Origin: Rallus limicola
Lineage: Eukaryota > Chordata > Aves > Gruiformes > Rallidae
Assembly (NCBI GenBank): GCA_022605955.1
Contig: JAKCOZ010000244.1
Span: 62,001 to 126,000 of the forward strand
DNA: 64,000 nucleotides
Reading direction: 5' to 3'
Shown here: in pieces, positions 11,934 to 24,300 of the stretch
How positions within the stretch are numbered: the stretch's first letter is position 1
Layout: each line of letters begins with the position of its first letter
Notes under the pieces: generated by a model
What the model was told of the DNA's origin: nothing
The model's input: the letters and a program-made list of their open reading frames with translations, nothing else
The model's database searches: none
Program-made: the position numbers and the translations under genes

Positions 11934-14684
11934 CACCAGCAGACCCTGTCACTTTGGCTCTCAGCCTTTTCCTTTGCCTGGAAAGAGGGAACATGCCTGG
12001 AACCTCCTACGGTGCTTTTCTCGGCCCTAGCAGACTGCAGTTCAAAACATGCTAAACGTCCAGCAATAACTCCCAAAGTAAAGAAGCTAGGCCTGAAAGG
12101 CATAGCTTGTCTGAAACCTCCTAACAGGACACACGAGCAGCCCCTGTCACTTTGGTTCTCAGCCTTTTCCTTTGCCTGGAAAGAGGGAACATGCCTGGAA
12201 CCTCCTACGGTGCTTTTCTCGACCCTAGCAGACTGCAGTTCAAAATATGCTAAACGTCCAGCAAAAACTCCCAAAGTAAAGAAGCTAGGCCTGAAAGGCA
12301 TAGCTTGTCTGAAACCTCCTAACAGGACACACGAGCAGACCCTGTCACTTTGGCTCTCAGCCTTTTCCTTTGCCTAGAAAGAGGGAACATGCCTGGAACC
12401 TCCTACGGTGCTTTTCTCGGCCCTAGCAGACTGCAGTTCAAAACATGCTAAACGTCCAGCAATAACTCCCAAAGTAAAGAAGCTAGGCATGAAAGGCATA
12501 GCTTGTCTGAAACCTCCTAACAGGACACACGAGCAGACCCTGTCACTTTGGCTCTCAGCCTTTTCCTTTGCCTGGAAAGAGGGAACATGCCTGGAACCTC
12601 CTACGGTGCTATTCTCGGCCCTAGCAGACTGCAGTTCAAAACATGCTAAACGTCCAGCAATAACTCCCAAAGTAAAGAAGCTAGGCCTGAAAGGCATAGC
12701 TTGTCTGAAACCTCCTAACAGGACACACGAGCAGACCCTGTCACTTTGGCTCTCAGCCTTTTCCTTTGCCTGGAAAGAGGGAACATGCCTGGAACCTCCT
12801 ACGGTGCTTTCCTCGGCCCTAGCAGACTGCAGTTCAAAACATGCTAAACGTCCAGCAATAACTCCCAAAGTAAAGAAGCTAGGCCTGAAAGGCATAGCTT
12901 GTCTGAAACCTCCTAACAGGACACACGAGCAGACCCTGTCACTTTGGCTCTCAGCCTTTTCCTTTGCCTGGAAAGAGGGAACATGCCTGGAACCTCCTAC
13001 GGTGCTTTTCTCGGCCCTAGCAGACTGCAGTTCAAAACATGCTAAACGTCCAGCAATAACTCCTAAAGTAAAGAAGCTAGGCCTGAAAGGCATAGCTTGT
13101 CTGAAACCTCCTAACAGGACAGACGAGCAGACCCTGTCACTTTGGCTCTCAGCATTTTCCTTTGCCTGAAAAGAGGGAACATGCCTGGAACCTCCTACGG
13201 TGCTTTTCTCGGCCCTAGCAGACTGCAGTTCAAAACATGCTAAACGTCCAGCAATAACTCCCAAAGTAAAGAAGCTAGGCCTGAAAGGCATAGCTTGTCT
13301 GAAACCTCCTAACAGGACACACGAGCAGCCCCTGTCACTTTGGCTCTCAGCCTTTTCCTTTGCCTGGAAAGAGGGAACATGCCTGGAACCTCCTACGGTG
13401 CTTTTCTCGGCCCTAGCAGACTGCAGTTCAAAACATGCTAAACGTCCAGCAATAACTCCCAAAGTAAAGAAGCTAGGCCTGAAAGGCATAGCTTGTCTGA
13501 AACCTCCGAACAGGACACACCAGCAGACCCTGTCACTTTGGCTCTCAGCCTTTTCCTTTGCCTGGAAAGAGGGAACATGCCTGGAACCTCCTACGGTGCT
13601 TTTCTCGGCCCTAGCAGACTGCAGTTCAAAACATGCTAAACGTCCAGCAATAACTCCCAAAGTAAAGAAGCTAGGCCTGAAAGGCATAGCTTGTCTGAAA
13701 CCTCCTAACAGGACACACGAGCAGACCCTGTCACTTTGGCTCTCAGCCTTTTCCTTTGCCTGGAAAGAGGGAACATGCCTGGAACCTCCTACGGTGCTTT
13801 TCTCGGCCCTAGCAGACTGCAGTTCAAAACATGCTAAACGTCCAGCAATAACTCCCAAAGTAAAGAAGCTAGGCATGAAAGGCATAGCTTGTCTGAAACC
13901 TCCTAACAGGACACACGAGCAGCCCCTGTCACTTTGGCTCTCAGCCTTTTCCTTTGCCTGGAAAGAGGGAACATGCCTGGATCCTCCTACGGTGCTTTTC
14001 TCGGCCCTAGCAGACTGCAGTTCAAAACATGCTAAACGTCCAGCAATAACTCCCAAAGTACAGAAGCTAGGCCTGAAAGGCATAGCTTGTCTGAAACCTC
14101 CTAACAGGACACACGAGCAGACCCTGTCACTTTGGCTCTCAGCCTTTTCCTTTGCCTGGAAAGAGGGAACATGCCTGGATCCTCCTACGGTGCTTTTCTC
14201 GGCCCTAGCAGACTGCAGTTCAAAACATGCTAAACGTCCAGCAATAACTCCCAAAGTACAGAAGCTAGGCCTGAAAGGCATAGCTTGTCTGAAACCTCCT
14301 AACAGGACACACGAGCAGACCCTGTCACTTTGGCTCTCAGCCTTTTCCTTTGCCTGGAAAGAGGGAACATGCCTGGAACCTCCTACGGTGCTTTTCTCGG
14401 CCCTAGCAGACTGCAGTTCAAAACATGCTAAACGTCCAGCAATAACTCCCAAAGTAAAGAAGCTAGGCTTGAAAGGCATAGCTTGTCTGAAACCTCCTAA
14501 CAGGACACCCGAGCAGACCCTGTCACTTTGGCTCTCAGCCTTTTCCTTTGCCTGGAAAGAGGGAACATGCCTGGAACCTCCTACGGTTCTTTTCTCGGCC
14601 CTAGAAGACTGCAGTTCAAAACATGCTAAACGTCCAGCAATAACTCCCAAAGTAAAGAAGCTAGGCATGAAAGGCATAGCTTGT
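11866..14684 (+). repeat. Tandem duplication block of 14 monomers plus module (2,819 bp)
   Basis: 2,819 = 14 x 198 + 47. Private variants recur at +2,819: CAAAATATGC and CAAAAACTCCC at about 12240-12270 and 15060-15090, GCCTAGAAAG at 12372 and 15191, and GCCTGAAAAG at 13163 and 15982. Shift identity extends from about 10.35 to 13.3 kb. The duplicated DNA therefore includes the last eight monomers of HOR copy 2. Confidence 0.92.
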
Positions 14685-14752
14685 CCTGTTAGGAGGTTTC
14701 AGACAAGCTAGGCCTGAAAGACATAGCTTGTCTGAAACCTCCTAACAGGACA
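14682..14752 (+). repeat. Fold-back module 5
   Basis: Perfect 28-bp arms; GACAT spacer. It is the exact counterpart of module 4 at +2,819 bp. Confidence 0.95.
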
Positions 14753-16144
14753 CACCAGCAGACCCTGTCACTTTGGCTCTCAGCCTTTTCCTTTGCCTGG
14801 AAAGAGGGAACATGCCTGGAACCTCCTACGGTGCTTTTCTCGGCCCTAGCAGACTGCAGTTCAAAACATGCTAAACGTCCAGCAATAACTCCCAAAGTAA
14901 AGAAGCTAGGCCTGAAAGGCATAGCTTGTCTGAAACCTCCTAACAGGACACACGAGCAGCCCCTGTCACTTTGGTTCTCAGCCTTTTCCTTTGCCTGGAA
15001 AGAGGGAACATGCCTGGAACCTCCTACGGTGCTTTTCTCGACCCTAGCAGACTGCAGTTCAAAATATGCTAAACGTCCAGCAAAAACTCCCAAAGTAAAG
15101 AAGCTAGGCCTGAAAGGCATAGCTTGTCTGAAACCTCCTAACAGGACACACGAGCAGACCCTGTCACTTTGGCTCTCAGCCTTTTCCTTTGCCTAGAAAG
15201 AGGGAACATGCCTGGAACCTCCTACGGTGCTTTTCTCGGCCCTAGCAGACTGCAGTTCAAAACATGCTAAACGTCCAGCAATAACTCCCAAAGTAAAGAA
15301 GCTAGGCATGAAAGGCATAGCTTGTCTGAAACCTCCTAACAGGACACACGAGCAGACCCTGTCACTTTGGCTCTCAGCCTTTTCCTTTGCCTGGAAAGAG
15401 GGAACATGCCTGGAACCTCCTACGGTGCTATTCTCGGCCCTAGCAGACTGCAGTTCAAAACATGCTAAACGTCCAGCAATAACTCCCAAAGTAAAGAAGC
15501 TAGGCCTGAAAGGCATAGCTTGTCTGAAACCTCCTAACAGGACACACGAGCAGACCCTGTCACTTTGGCTCTCAGCCTTTTCCTTTGCCTGGAAAGAGGG
15601 AACATGCCTGGAACCTCCTACGGTGCTTTCCTCGGCCCTAGCAGACTGCAGTTCAAAACATGCTAAACGTCCAGCAATAACTCCCAAAGTAAAGAAGCTA
15701 GGCCTGAAAGGCATAGCTTGTCTGAAACCTCCTAACAGGACACACGAGCAGACCCTGTCACTTTGGCTCTCAGCCTTTTCCTTTGCCTGGAAAGAGGGAA
15801 CATGCCTGGAACCTCCTACGGTGCTTTTCTCGGCCCTAGCAGACTGCAGTTCAAAACATGCTAAACGTCCAGCAATAACTCCTAAAGTAAAGAAGCTAGG
15901 CCTGAAAGGCATAGCTTGTCTGAAACCTCCTAACAGGACAGACGAGCAGACCCTGTCACTTTGGCTCTCAGCATTTTCCTTTGCCTGAAAAGAGGGAACA
16001 TGCCTGGAACCTCCTACGGTGCTTTTCTCGGCCCTAGCAGACTGCAGTTCAAAACATGCTAAACGTCCAGCAATAACTCCCAAAGTAAAGAAGCTAGGCC
16101 TGAAAGGCATAGCTTGTCTGAAACCTCCTAACAGGACACACGAG
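14685..16144 (+). repeat. Second, partial copy of the 2,819-bp block
   Basis: Matches 11866 to about 13325, including both private stop-creating changes (near 15193 and 15985). It then diverges near 16144, where A74 replaces C74. Downstream the array joins a different part of the HOR. The breakpoint keeps the 198-bp register. Confidence 0.85.
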
Positions 16145-19100
16145 CAGACCCTGTCACTTTGGCTCTCAGCCTTTTCCTTTGCCTGGAAAGAGGGAACATG
16201 CCTGGAACCTCCTACGGTGCTTTTCTCGGCCCTAGCAGACTGCAATTCAAAACATGCTAAACGTCCAGCAATAACTCCCAAAGTAAAGAAGCTAGGCCTG
16301 AAAGGCATAGCTTGTCTGAAACCTCATAACAGGACACACGAGCAGACCCTGTCACTTTGGCTCTCAGCCTTTTCCTTTGCCTGGAAAGAGGGAACATGCC
16401 TGGAACCTCCTACGGTGCTTTTCTCGGCCCTAGCAGACTGCAGTTCAAAACATGCTAAACGTCCAGCAATAACTCCCAAAGTAAAGAAGCTAGGCCTGAA
16501 AGGCATAGCTTGTCTGAAACCTCCTAACAGGACACCCGAGCAGACCCTGTCACTTTGGCTCTCAGCCTTTTCCTTTGCCTGGAAAGAGGGAACATGCCTG
16601 GAACCTCCTACGGTGCTTTTCTCGGCCCTAGCAGACTGCAGTTCAAAACATGCTAAACGTCCAGCAATAACTCCCAAAGTAAAGAAGCTAGGCCTGAAAG
16701 GCATAGCTTGTCTGAAACCTCCTAACAGGACACACGAGCAGCCCCTGTCACTTTGGCTCTCAGCCTTTTCCTTTGCCTGGAAAGAGGGAACATGCCTGGA
16801 ACCTCCTACTGTGCTTTTCTCGGCCCTAGCAGACTGCAGTTCAAAACATGCTAAACGTCCAGCAATAACTCCCAAAGTAAAGAAGCTAGGCCTGAAAGGC
16901 ATAGCTTGTCTGAAACCTCCTAACAGGACACACGAGCAGCCCCTGTCACTTTGGTTCTCAGACTTTTCCTTTGCCTGGAAAGAGGGAACATGCCTGGAAC
17001 CTCCTACGGTGCTTTTCTCGGCCCTAGCAGACTGCAGTTCAAAACATGCTAAACGTCCAGCAATAACTCCCAAAGTAAAGAAGCGAGGCCTGAAAGGCAT
17101 AGCTTGTCTGAAACCTCCTAACAGGACACACGAGCAGACCCTGTCACTTTGGCTCTCAGCCTTTTCCTTTGCCTGGAAAGAGGGAACATGCCTGGAACCT
17201 CCTACGGTGCTTTTCTCAGCCCTAGCAGACTGCAGTTCAAAACATGCTAAACGTCCAGCAATAACTCCCAAAGTAAAGAAGCTAGGCCTGAAAGGCATAG
17301 CTTGTCTGAAACCTCCTAACAGGACACACGAGCAGACCCTGTCACTTTGGCTCTCAGCCTTTTCCTTTGCCTGGAAAGAGGGAACATGCCTGGAACCTCC
17401 TACGGTGCTTTTCTCGGCCCTAGCAGACTGCAGTTCAAAACATGCTAAACGTCCAGCAATAACTCCCAAAGTAAAGAAGCTAGGCCTGAAAGGCATAGCT
17501 TGTCTGAAACCTCCTAACATGACACACGAGCAGACCCTGTCACTTTGGTTCTCAGCCTTTTCCTTTGCCTGGAAAGAGGGAACATGCCTGGAACCTCCTA
17601 CGGTGCTTTTCTCGGCCCTAGCAGACTGCAGTTCAAAACATGCTAAACGTCCAGCAATAACTCCCAAAGTAAAGAAGCTAGGCCTGAAAGGCATAGCTTG
17701 TCTGAAACCTCCTAACAGGACACACGAGCAGACCCTGTCACTTTGGCTCTCAGCCTTTTCCTTTGCCTGGAAAGAGGGAACATGCCTGGAACCTCCTACG
17801 GTGCTTTTCTCGGCCCTAGCAGACTGCAGTTCAAAACATGCTAAACGTCCAGCAATAACTCCCAAAGTAAAGAAGCTAGGCCTGAAAGGCATAGCTTGTC
17901 TGAAACCTCCTAACAGGACACACGAGCAGACCCTGTCACTTTGGTTCTCAGCCTTTTCCTTTGCCTGGAAAGAGGGAACATGCCTGGAACCTCCTACGGT
18001 GCTTTTCTCGGCCCTAGCAGACTGCAGTTCAAAACATGCTAAACGTCCAGCAATAACTCCCAAAGTAAAGAAGCTAGGCCTGAAAGGCATAGCTTGTCTG
18101 AAACCTCCTAACAGGACACACGAGCAGACCCTGTCACTTTGGCTCTCAGCCTTTTCCTTTGCCTGGAAAGAGGGAACATGCCTGGAACCTCCTACGGTGC
18201 TTTTCTCGGCCCTAGCAGACTGCAGTTCAAAACATGCTAAACGTCCAGCAATAACTCCCAAAGTAAAGAAGCTAGGCATGAAAGGCATAGCTTGTCTGAA
18301 ACCTCCTAACATGACACACGAGCAGCCCCTGTCACTTTGGTTCTCAGCCTTTTCCTTTGCCTGGAAAGAGGGAACATGCCTGGAACCTCCTACGGTGCTT
18401 TTCTCGGCCCTAGCAGACTGCAGTTCAAAACATGCTAAACGTCCAGCAATAACTCCCAAAGTAAAGAAGCTAGGCCTGAAAGGCATAGCTTGTCTGAAAC
18501 CTCCTAACAGGACACACGAGCAGACCCTGTCACTTTGGCTCTCAGCCTTTTCCTTTGCCTGGAAAGAGGGAACATGCCTGGAACCTCCTACGGTGCTTTT
18601 CTCGGCCCTAGCAGACTGCAGTTCAAAACATGCTAAACGTCCAGCAATAACTCCCAAAGTAAAGAAGCTAGGCCTGAAAGGCATAGCTTGTCTGAAACCT
18701 CCTAACAGGACACACGAGCAGACCCTGTCACTTTGGCTCTCAGCCTTTTCCTTTGCCTGGAAAGAGGGAACATGCCTGGAACCTCCTACGGTGCTTTTCT
18801 CGGCCCTAGCAGACTGCAGTTCAAAACATGCTAAACGTCCAGCAATAACTCCCAAAGTAAAGAAGCTAGGCCTGAAAGGCATAGCTTGTCTGAAACCTCC
18901 TAACAGGACACACGAGCAGACCCTGTCACTTTGGCTCTCAGCCTTTTCCTTTGCCTGGAAAGAGGGAACATGCCTGGAACCTCCTACGGTGCTTTTCTCG
19001 GCCCTAGCAGACTGCAGTTCAAAACATGCTAAACGTCCAGCAATAACTCCCAAAGTAAAGAAGCTAGGCCTGAAAGGCATAGCTTGTCTGAAACCTCCTA

Positions 19101-20275
19101 ACAGGACACACGAGCAGACCCTGTCACTTTGGCTCTCAGCCTTTTCCTTTGCCTGGAAAGAGGGAACATGCCTGGAACCTCCTACGGTGCTTTTCTCGGC
19201 CCTAGCAGACTGCAGTTCAAAACATGCTAAACGTCCAGCAATAACTCCCAAAGTAAAGAAGCTAGGCCTGAAAGGCATAGCTTGTCTGAAACCTCCTAAC
19301 AGGACACACGAGCAGACCCTGTCACTTTGGCTCTCAGCCTTTTCCTTTGCCTGGAAAGAGGGAACATGCCTGGAACCTCCTACGGTGCTTTTCTCGGCCC
19401 TAGCAGACTGCAGTTCAAAACATGCTAAACGTCCAGCAATAACTCCCAAAGTAAAGAAGCTAGGCCTGAAAGGCATAGCTTGTCTGAAACCTCCTAACAT
19501 GACACACGAGCAGACCCTGTCACTTTGTTTCTAAGCCTTTTCCTTTGCCTGGAAAGAGGGAACATGCCTGGAACCTCCTACGGTGCTTTTCTCGGCCCTA
19601 GCAGACTGCAGTTCAAAACATGCTAAACGTCCAGCAATAACTCCCAAAGTAAAGAAGCTAGGCCTGAAAGGCATAGCTTGTCTGAAACCTCCTAACAGGA
19701 CACACGAGCAGACCCTGTCACTTTGGCTCTCAGCCTTTTCCTTTGCCTGGAAAGAGGGAACATGCCTGGAACCTCCTACGGTGCTTTTCTCGGCCCTAGC
19801 AGACTGCAGTTCAAAACATGCTAAACGTCCAGCAATAACTCCCAAAGTACAGAAGCTAGGCCTGAAAGGCATAGCTTGTCTGAAACCTCCTAACAGGACA
19901 CACGAGCAGACCCTGTCACTTTGGCTCTCAGCCTTTTCCTTTGCCTGGAAAGAGGGAACATGCCTGGAACCTCCTACGGTGCTTTTCTCGGCCCTAGCAG
20001 ACTGCAGTTCAAAACATGCTAAACGTCCAGCAATAACTCCCAAAGTAAAGAAGCTAGGCTTGAAAGGCATAGCTTGTCTGAAACCTCCTAACAGGACACC
20101 CGAGCAGACCCTGTCACTTTGGCTCTCAGCCTTTTCCTTTGCCTGGAAAGAGGGAACATGCCTGGAACCTCCTACGGTTCTTTTCTCGGCCCTAGAAGAC
20201 TGCAGTTCAAAACATGCTAAACGTCCAGCAATAACTCCCAAAGTAAAGAAGCTAGGCATGAAAGGCATAGCTTGT
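16145..20275 (+). repeat. Rearranged relative of the HOR
   Basis: Repeats the ordered HOR variants in register: CAGACTTTTCC near 16960, GAAGCGAGG near 17083, A26/T60/C74/T89 monomers near 18280-18350, and the TTTGTTTCTAAG monomer at about 19524-19535. Several variants seen in HOR copies 1 and 2 are absent, such as CACACCAGCAG, CTAGGAGAC, and ACACCCGAG before the TAA monomer. It is an older or converted copy. The distance between the TAA markers here and in copy 2 is 9,202 bp, or 46 monomers and two modules. Confidence 0.8.
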
Positions 20276-20343
20276 CCTGTTAGGAGGTTTCAGACAAGCT
20301 AGGCCTGAAAGACATAGCTTGTCTGAAACCTCCTAACAGGACA
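20273..20343 (+). repeat. Fold-back module 6
   Basis: Perfect 28-bp arms; last module with the GACAT spacer. It is preceded by the GGTTCTTTT/CTAGAAGACTG marker monomer. Confidence 0.95.
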
Positions 20344-21309
20344 CACGAGCAGACCCTGTCACTTTGGCTCTCAGCCTTTTCCTTTGCCTGGAAAGAGGGA
20401 ACATGCCTGGAACCTCCTACGGTGCTTTTCTCGGCCCTAGCAGACTGCAGTTCAAAACATGCTAAACGTCCAGCAATAACTCCCAAAGTAAAGAAGCTAG
20501 GCCTGAAAGGCATAGCTTGTCTGAAACCTCCTAACAGGACACACGAGCAGCCCCTGTCACTTTGGTTCTCAGCCTTTTCCTTTGCCTGGAAAGAGGGAAC
20601 ATGCCTGGAACCTCCTACGGTGCTTTTCTCGACCCTAGCAGACTGCAGTTCAAAATATGCTAAACGTCCAGCAATAACTCCCAAAGTAAAGAAGCTAGGC
20701 CTGAAAGGCATAGCTTGTCTGAAACCTCCTAACAGGACACACGAGCAGCCCCTGTCACTTTGGCTCTCAGCCTTTTCCTTTGCCTGGAAAGAGGGAACAT
20801 GCCTGGAACCTCCTACGGTGCTTTTCTCGGCCCTAGCAGACTGCAGTTCAAAAAATGCTAAACGTCCAGCAATAACTCCCAAAGTAAAGAAGCTAGGCCT
20901 GAAAGCCATAGCTTGTCTGAAACCTCCTAACAGGACACACGAGCAGACCCTGTCACTTTGGCTCTCAGCCTTTTCCTTTGCCTGGAAAGAGGGAACATGC
21001 CTGGAACCTCCTACGGTGCTATTCTCGGCCCTAGCAGACTGCAGTTCAAAACATGCTAAACGTCCAGCAATAACTCCCAAAGTAAAGAAGCTAGGCCTGA
21101 AAGGCATAGCTTGTCTGAAACCTCCTAACAGGACATACGAGCAGACCCTGTCACTTTGGCTCTCAGCCTTTTCCTTTGCCTGGAAAGAGGGAACATGCCT
21201 GGAACCTCCTACGGTGCTTTTCTCGGCCCTAGCAGACTGCAGTTCAAAACATGCTAAACGTCCAGCAATAACTCCCAAAGTAAAGAAGCTAGGCATGAAA
21301 GGCATAGCT

Positions 21310-21380
21310 TGTCCTGTTAGGAGGTTTCAGACAAGCTAGGCCTGAAAGGCATAGCTTGTCTGAAAGCTCCTAACAGGACA
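21310..21380 (+). repeat. Fold-back module 7
   Basis: Spacer ends GGCAT, like the ordinary monomer. The right arm has one mismatch (GAAAGCTCC). It is the last module before the 74-monomer stretch without modules. Confidence 0.93.
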
Positions 21381-24300
21381 CACGAGCAGACCCTGTCACT
21401 TTGGCTCTCAGCCTTTTCCTTTGCCTGGAAAGAGGGAACATGCCTGGAACCTCCTACGGTGCTTTTCTCGGCCCTAGCAGACTGCAGCTCAAAACATGCT
21501 AAACGTCCAGCAATAACTCCCAAAGTAAAGAAGCTAGGCCTGAAAGGCATAGCTTGTCTGAAACCTCCTAACATGACACACGAGCAGCCCCTGTCACTTT
21601 GGCTCTCAGCCTTTTCCTTTGCCTGGAAAGAGGGAACATGCCTGGAACCTCCTACGGTGCTTTTCTCGGCCCTAGCAGACTGCAGTTCAAAACATGCTAA
21701 ACGTCCAGCAATAACTCCCAAAGTAAAGAAGCTAGGCCTGAAAGGCATAGCTTGTCTGAAACCTCCTAACAGGACACACGAGCAGACCCTGTCACTTTGG
21801 CTCTCAGCCTTTTCCTTTGCCTGGAAAGAGGGAACATGCCTGGAACCTCCTACGGTGCTTTTCTCGGCCCTAGCAGACTGCAGTTCAAAACATGCTAAAC
21901 GTCCAGCAATAACTCCCAAAGTAAAGAAGCTAGGCCTGAAAGGCATAGCTTGTCTGAAACCTCCTAACAGGACACACGAGCAGACCCTGTCACTTTGGCT
22001 CTCAGCCTTTTCCTTTGCCTGGAAAGAGGGAACATGCCTGGAACCTCCTACGGTGCTTTTCTCGGCCCTAGCAGACTGCAGTTCAAAACATGCTAAACGT
22101 CCAGCAATAACTCCTAAAGTAAAGAAGCTAGGCCTGAAAGGCATAGCTTGTCTGAAAGCTCCTAACAGGACAGACGAGCAGACCCTGTCACTTTGGCTCT
22201 CAGCATTTTCCTTTGCCTGGAAAGAGGGAACATGCCTGGAACCTCCTACGGTGCTTTTCTCGGCCCTAGCAGACTGCAGTTCAAAACATGCTAAACGTCC
22301 AGCAATAACTCCCAAAGTAAAGAAGCTAGGCCTGAAAGGCATAGCTTGTCTGAAACCTCCTAACAGGACACACGAGCAGACCCTGTCACTTTGGCTCTCA
22401 GCCTTTTCCTTTGCCTGGAAAGAGGGAACATGCCTGGAACCTCCTACGGTGCTTTTCTCGGCCCTAGCAGACTGCAATTCAAAACATGCTAAACGTCCAG
22501 CAATAACTCCCAAAGTAAAGAAGCTAGGCCTGAAAGGCATAGCTTGTCTGAAACCTCCTAACAGGACACACGAGCAGACCCTGTCACTTTGGCTCTCAGC
22601 CTTTTCCTTTGCCTGGAAAGAGGGAACATGCCTGGAACCTCCTACGGTGCTTTTCTCGGCCCTAGCAGACTGCAGTTCAAAACATGCTAAACGTCCAGCA
22701 ATAACTCCCAAAGTAAAGAAGCTAGGCCTGAAAGGCCTAGCTTGTCTGAAACCTCCTAACAGGACTCCCGAGCAGACCCTGTCACTTTGGCTCTCAGCCT
22801 TTTCCTTTGCCTGGAAAGAGGGAACATGCCTGGAACCTCCTACGGTGCTTTTCTCGGCCCTAGCAGACTGCAGTTCAAAACATGCTAAACGTCCAGCAAT
22901 AACTCCCAAAGTAAAGAAGCTAGGCCTGAAAGGCATAGCTTGTCTGAAACCTCCTAACAGGACACACGAGCAGCCCCTGTCACTTTGGTTCTCAGCCTTT
23001 TCCTTTGCCTGGAAAGAGGGAACATGCCTGGAACCTCCTACGGTGCTTTTCTCGGCCCTAGCAGACTGCAGTTCAAAACATGCTAAACGTCCAGCAATAA
23101 CTCCCAAAGTAAAGAAGCTAGGCCTGAAAGGCATAGCTTGTCTGAAACCTCCTAACAGGACACATGAGCAGCACCTGTCACTTTGGCTCTCAGCCTTTTC
23201 CTTTGCCTGGAAAGAGGGAACATGCCTGGAACCTCCTACGGTGCTTTTCTCGGCCCTAGCAGACTGCAGTTCAAAACATGCTAAACGTCCAGCAATAACT
23301 CCCAAAGTAAAGAAGCTAGGCCTGAAAGGCATAGCTTGTCTGAAACCTCCTAACAGGACACACGAGCAAACCCTTTAACTTTGGCTCTCAGCCTTTTCCT
23401 TTGCCTGGAAAGAGGGAACATGCCTGGAACCTCCTACGGTGCTTTTCTCGGCCCTAGCAGACTGCAGTTCAAAACATGCTAAACGTCCAGCAATAACTCC
23501 CAAAGTAAAGAAGCTAGGCCTGAAAGGCATAGCTTGTCTGAAACCTCCTAACAGGACACACGAGCAAACCCTTTAACTTTGGCTCTCAGCCTTTTCCTTT
23601 GCCTGGAAAGAGGGAACATGCCTGGAACCTCCTACGGTGCTTTTCTCGGCCCTAGCAGACTGCAGTTCAAAACATGCTAAACGTCCAGCAATAACTCCCA
23701 AAGTAAAGAAGCTAGGCCTGAAAGGCATAGCTTGTCTGAAACCTCCTAACAGGACACACGAGCAGACCCTGTCACTTTGGCTCTCAGCCTTTTCCTTTGC
23801 CTGGAAAGAGGGAACATGCCTGGAACCTCCTACGGTGCTTTTCTCGGCCCTAGCAGACTGCAGTTCAAAACATGCTAAACGTCCAGCAATAACTCCCAAA
23901 GTAAAGAAGCTAGGCCTGAAAGGCCTAGCTTGTCTGAAACCTCCTAACAGGACTCCCGAGCAGACCCTGTCACTTTGGCTCTCAGCCTTTTCCTTTGCCT
24001 GGAAAGAGGGAACATGCCTGGAACCTCCTACGGTGCTTTTCTCGGCCCTAGCAGACTGCAGTTCAAAACATGCTAAACGTCCAGCAATAACTCCCAAAGT
24101 AAAGAAGCTAGGCCTGAAAGGCATAGCTTGTCTGAAACCTCCTAACAGGACACACGAGCAGACCCTGTCACTTTGGCTCTCAGCCTTTTCCTTTGCCTGG
24201 AAAGAGGGAACATGCCTGGAACCTCCTACGGTGCTTTTCTCGGCCCTAGCAGACTGCAGTTCAAAACATGCTAAACGTCCAGCAATAACTCCCAAAGTAA

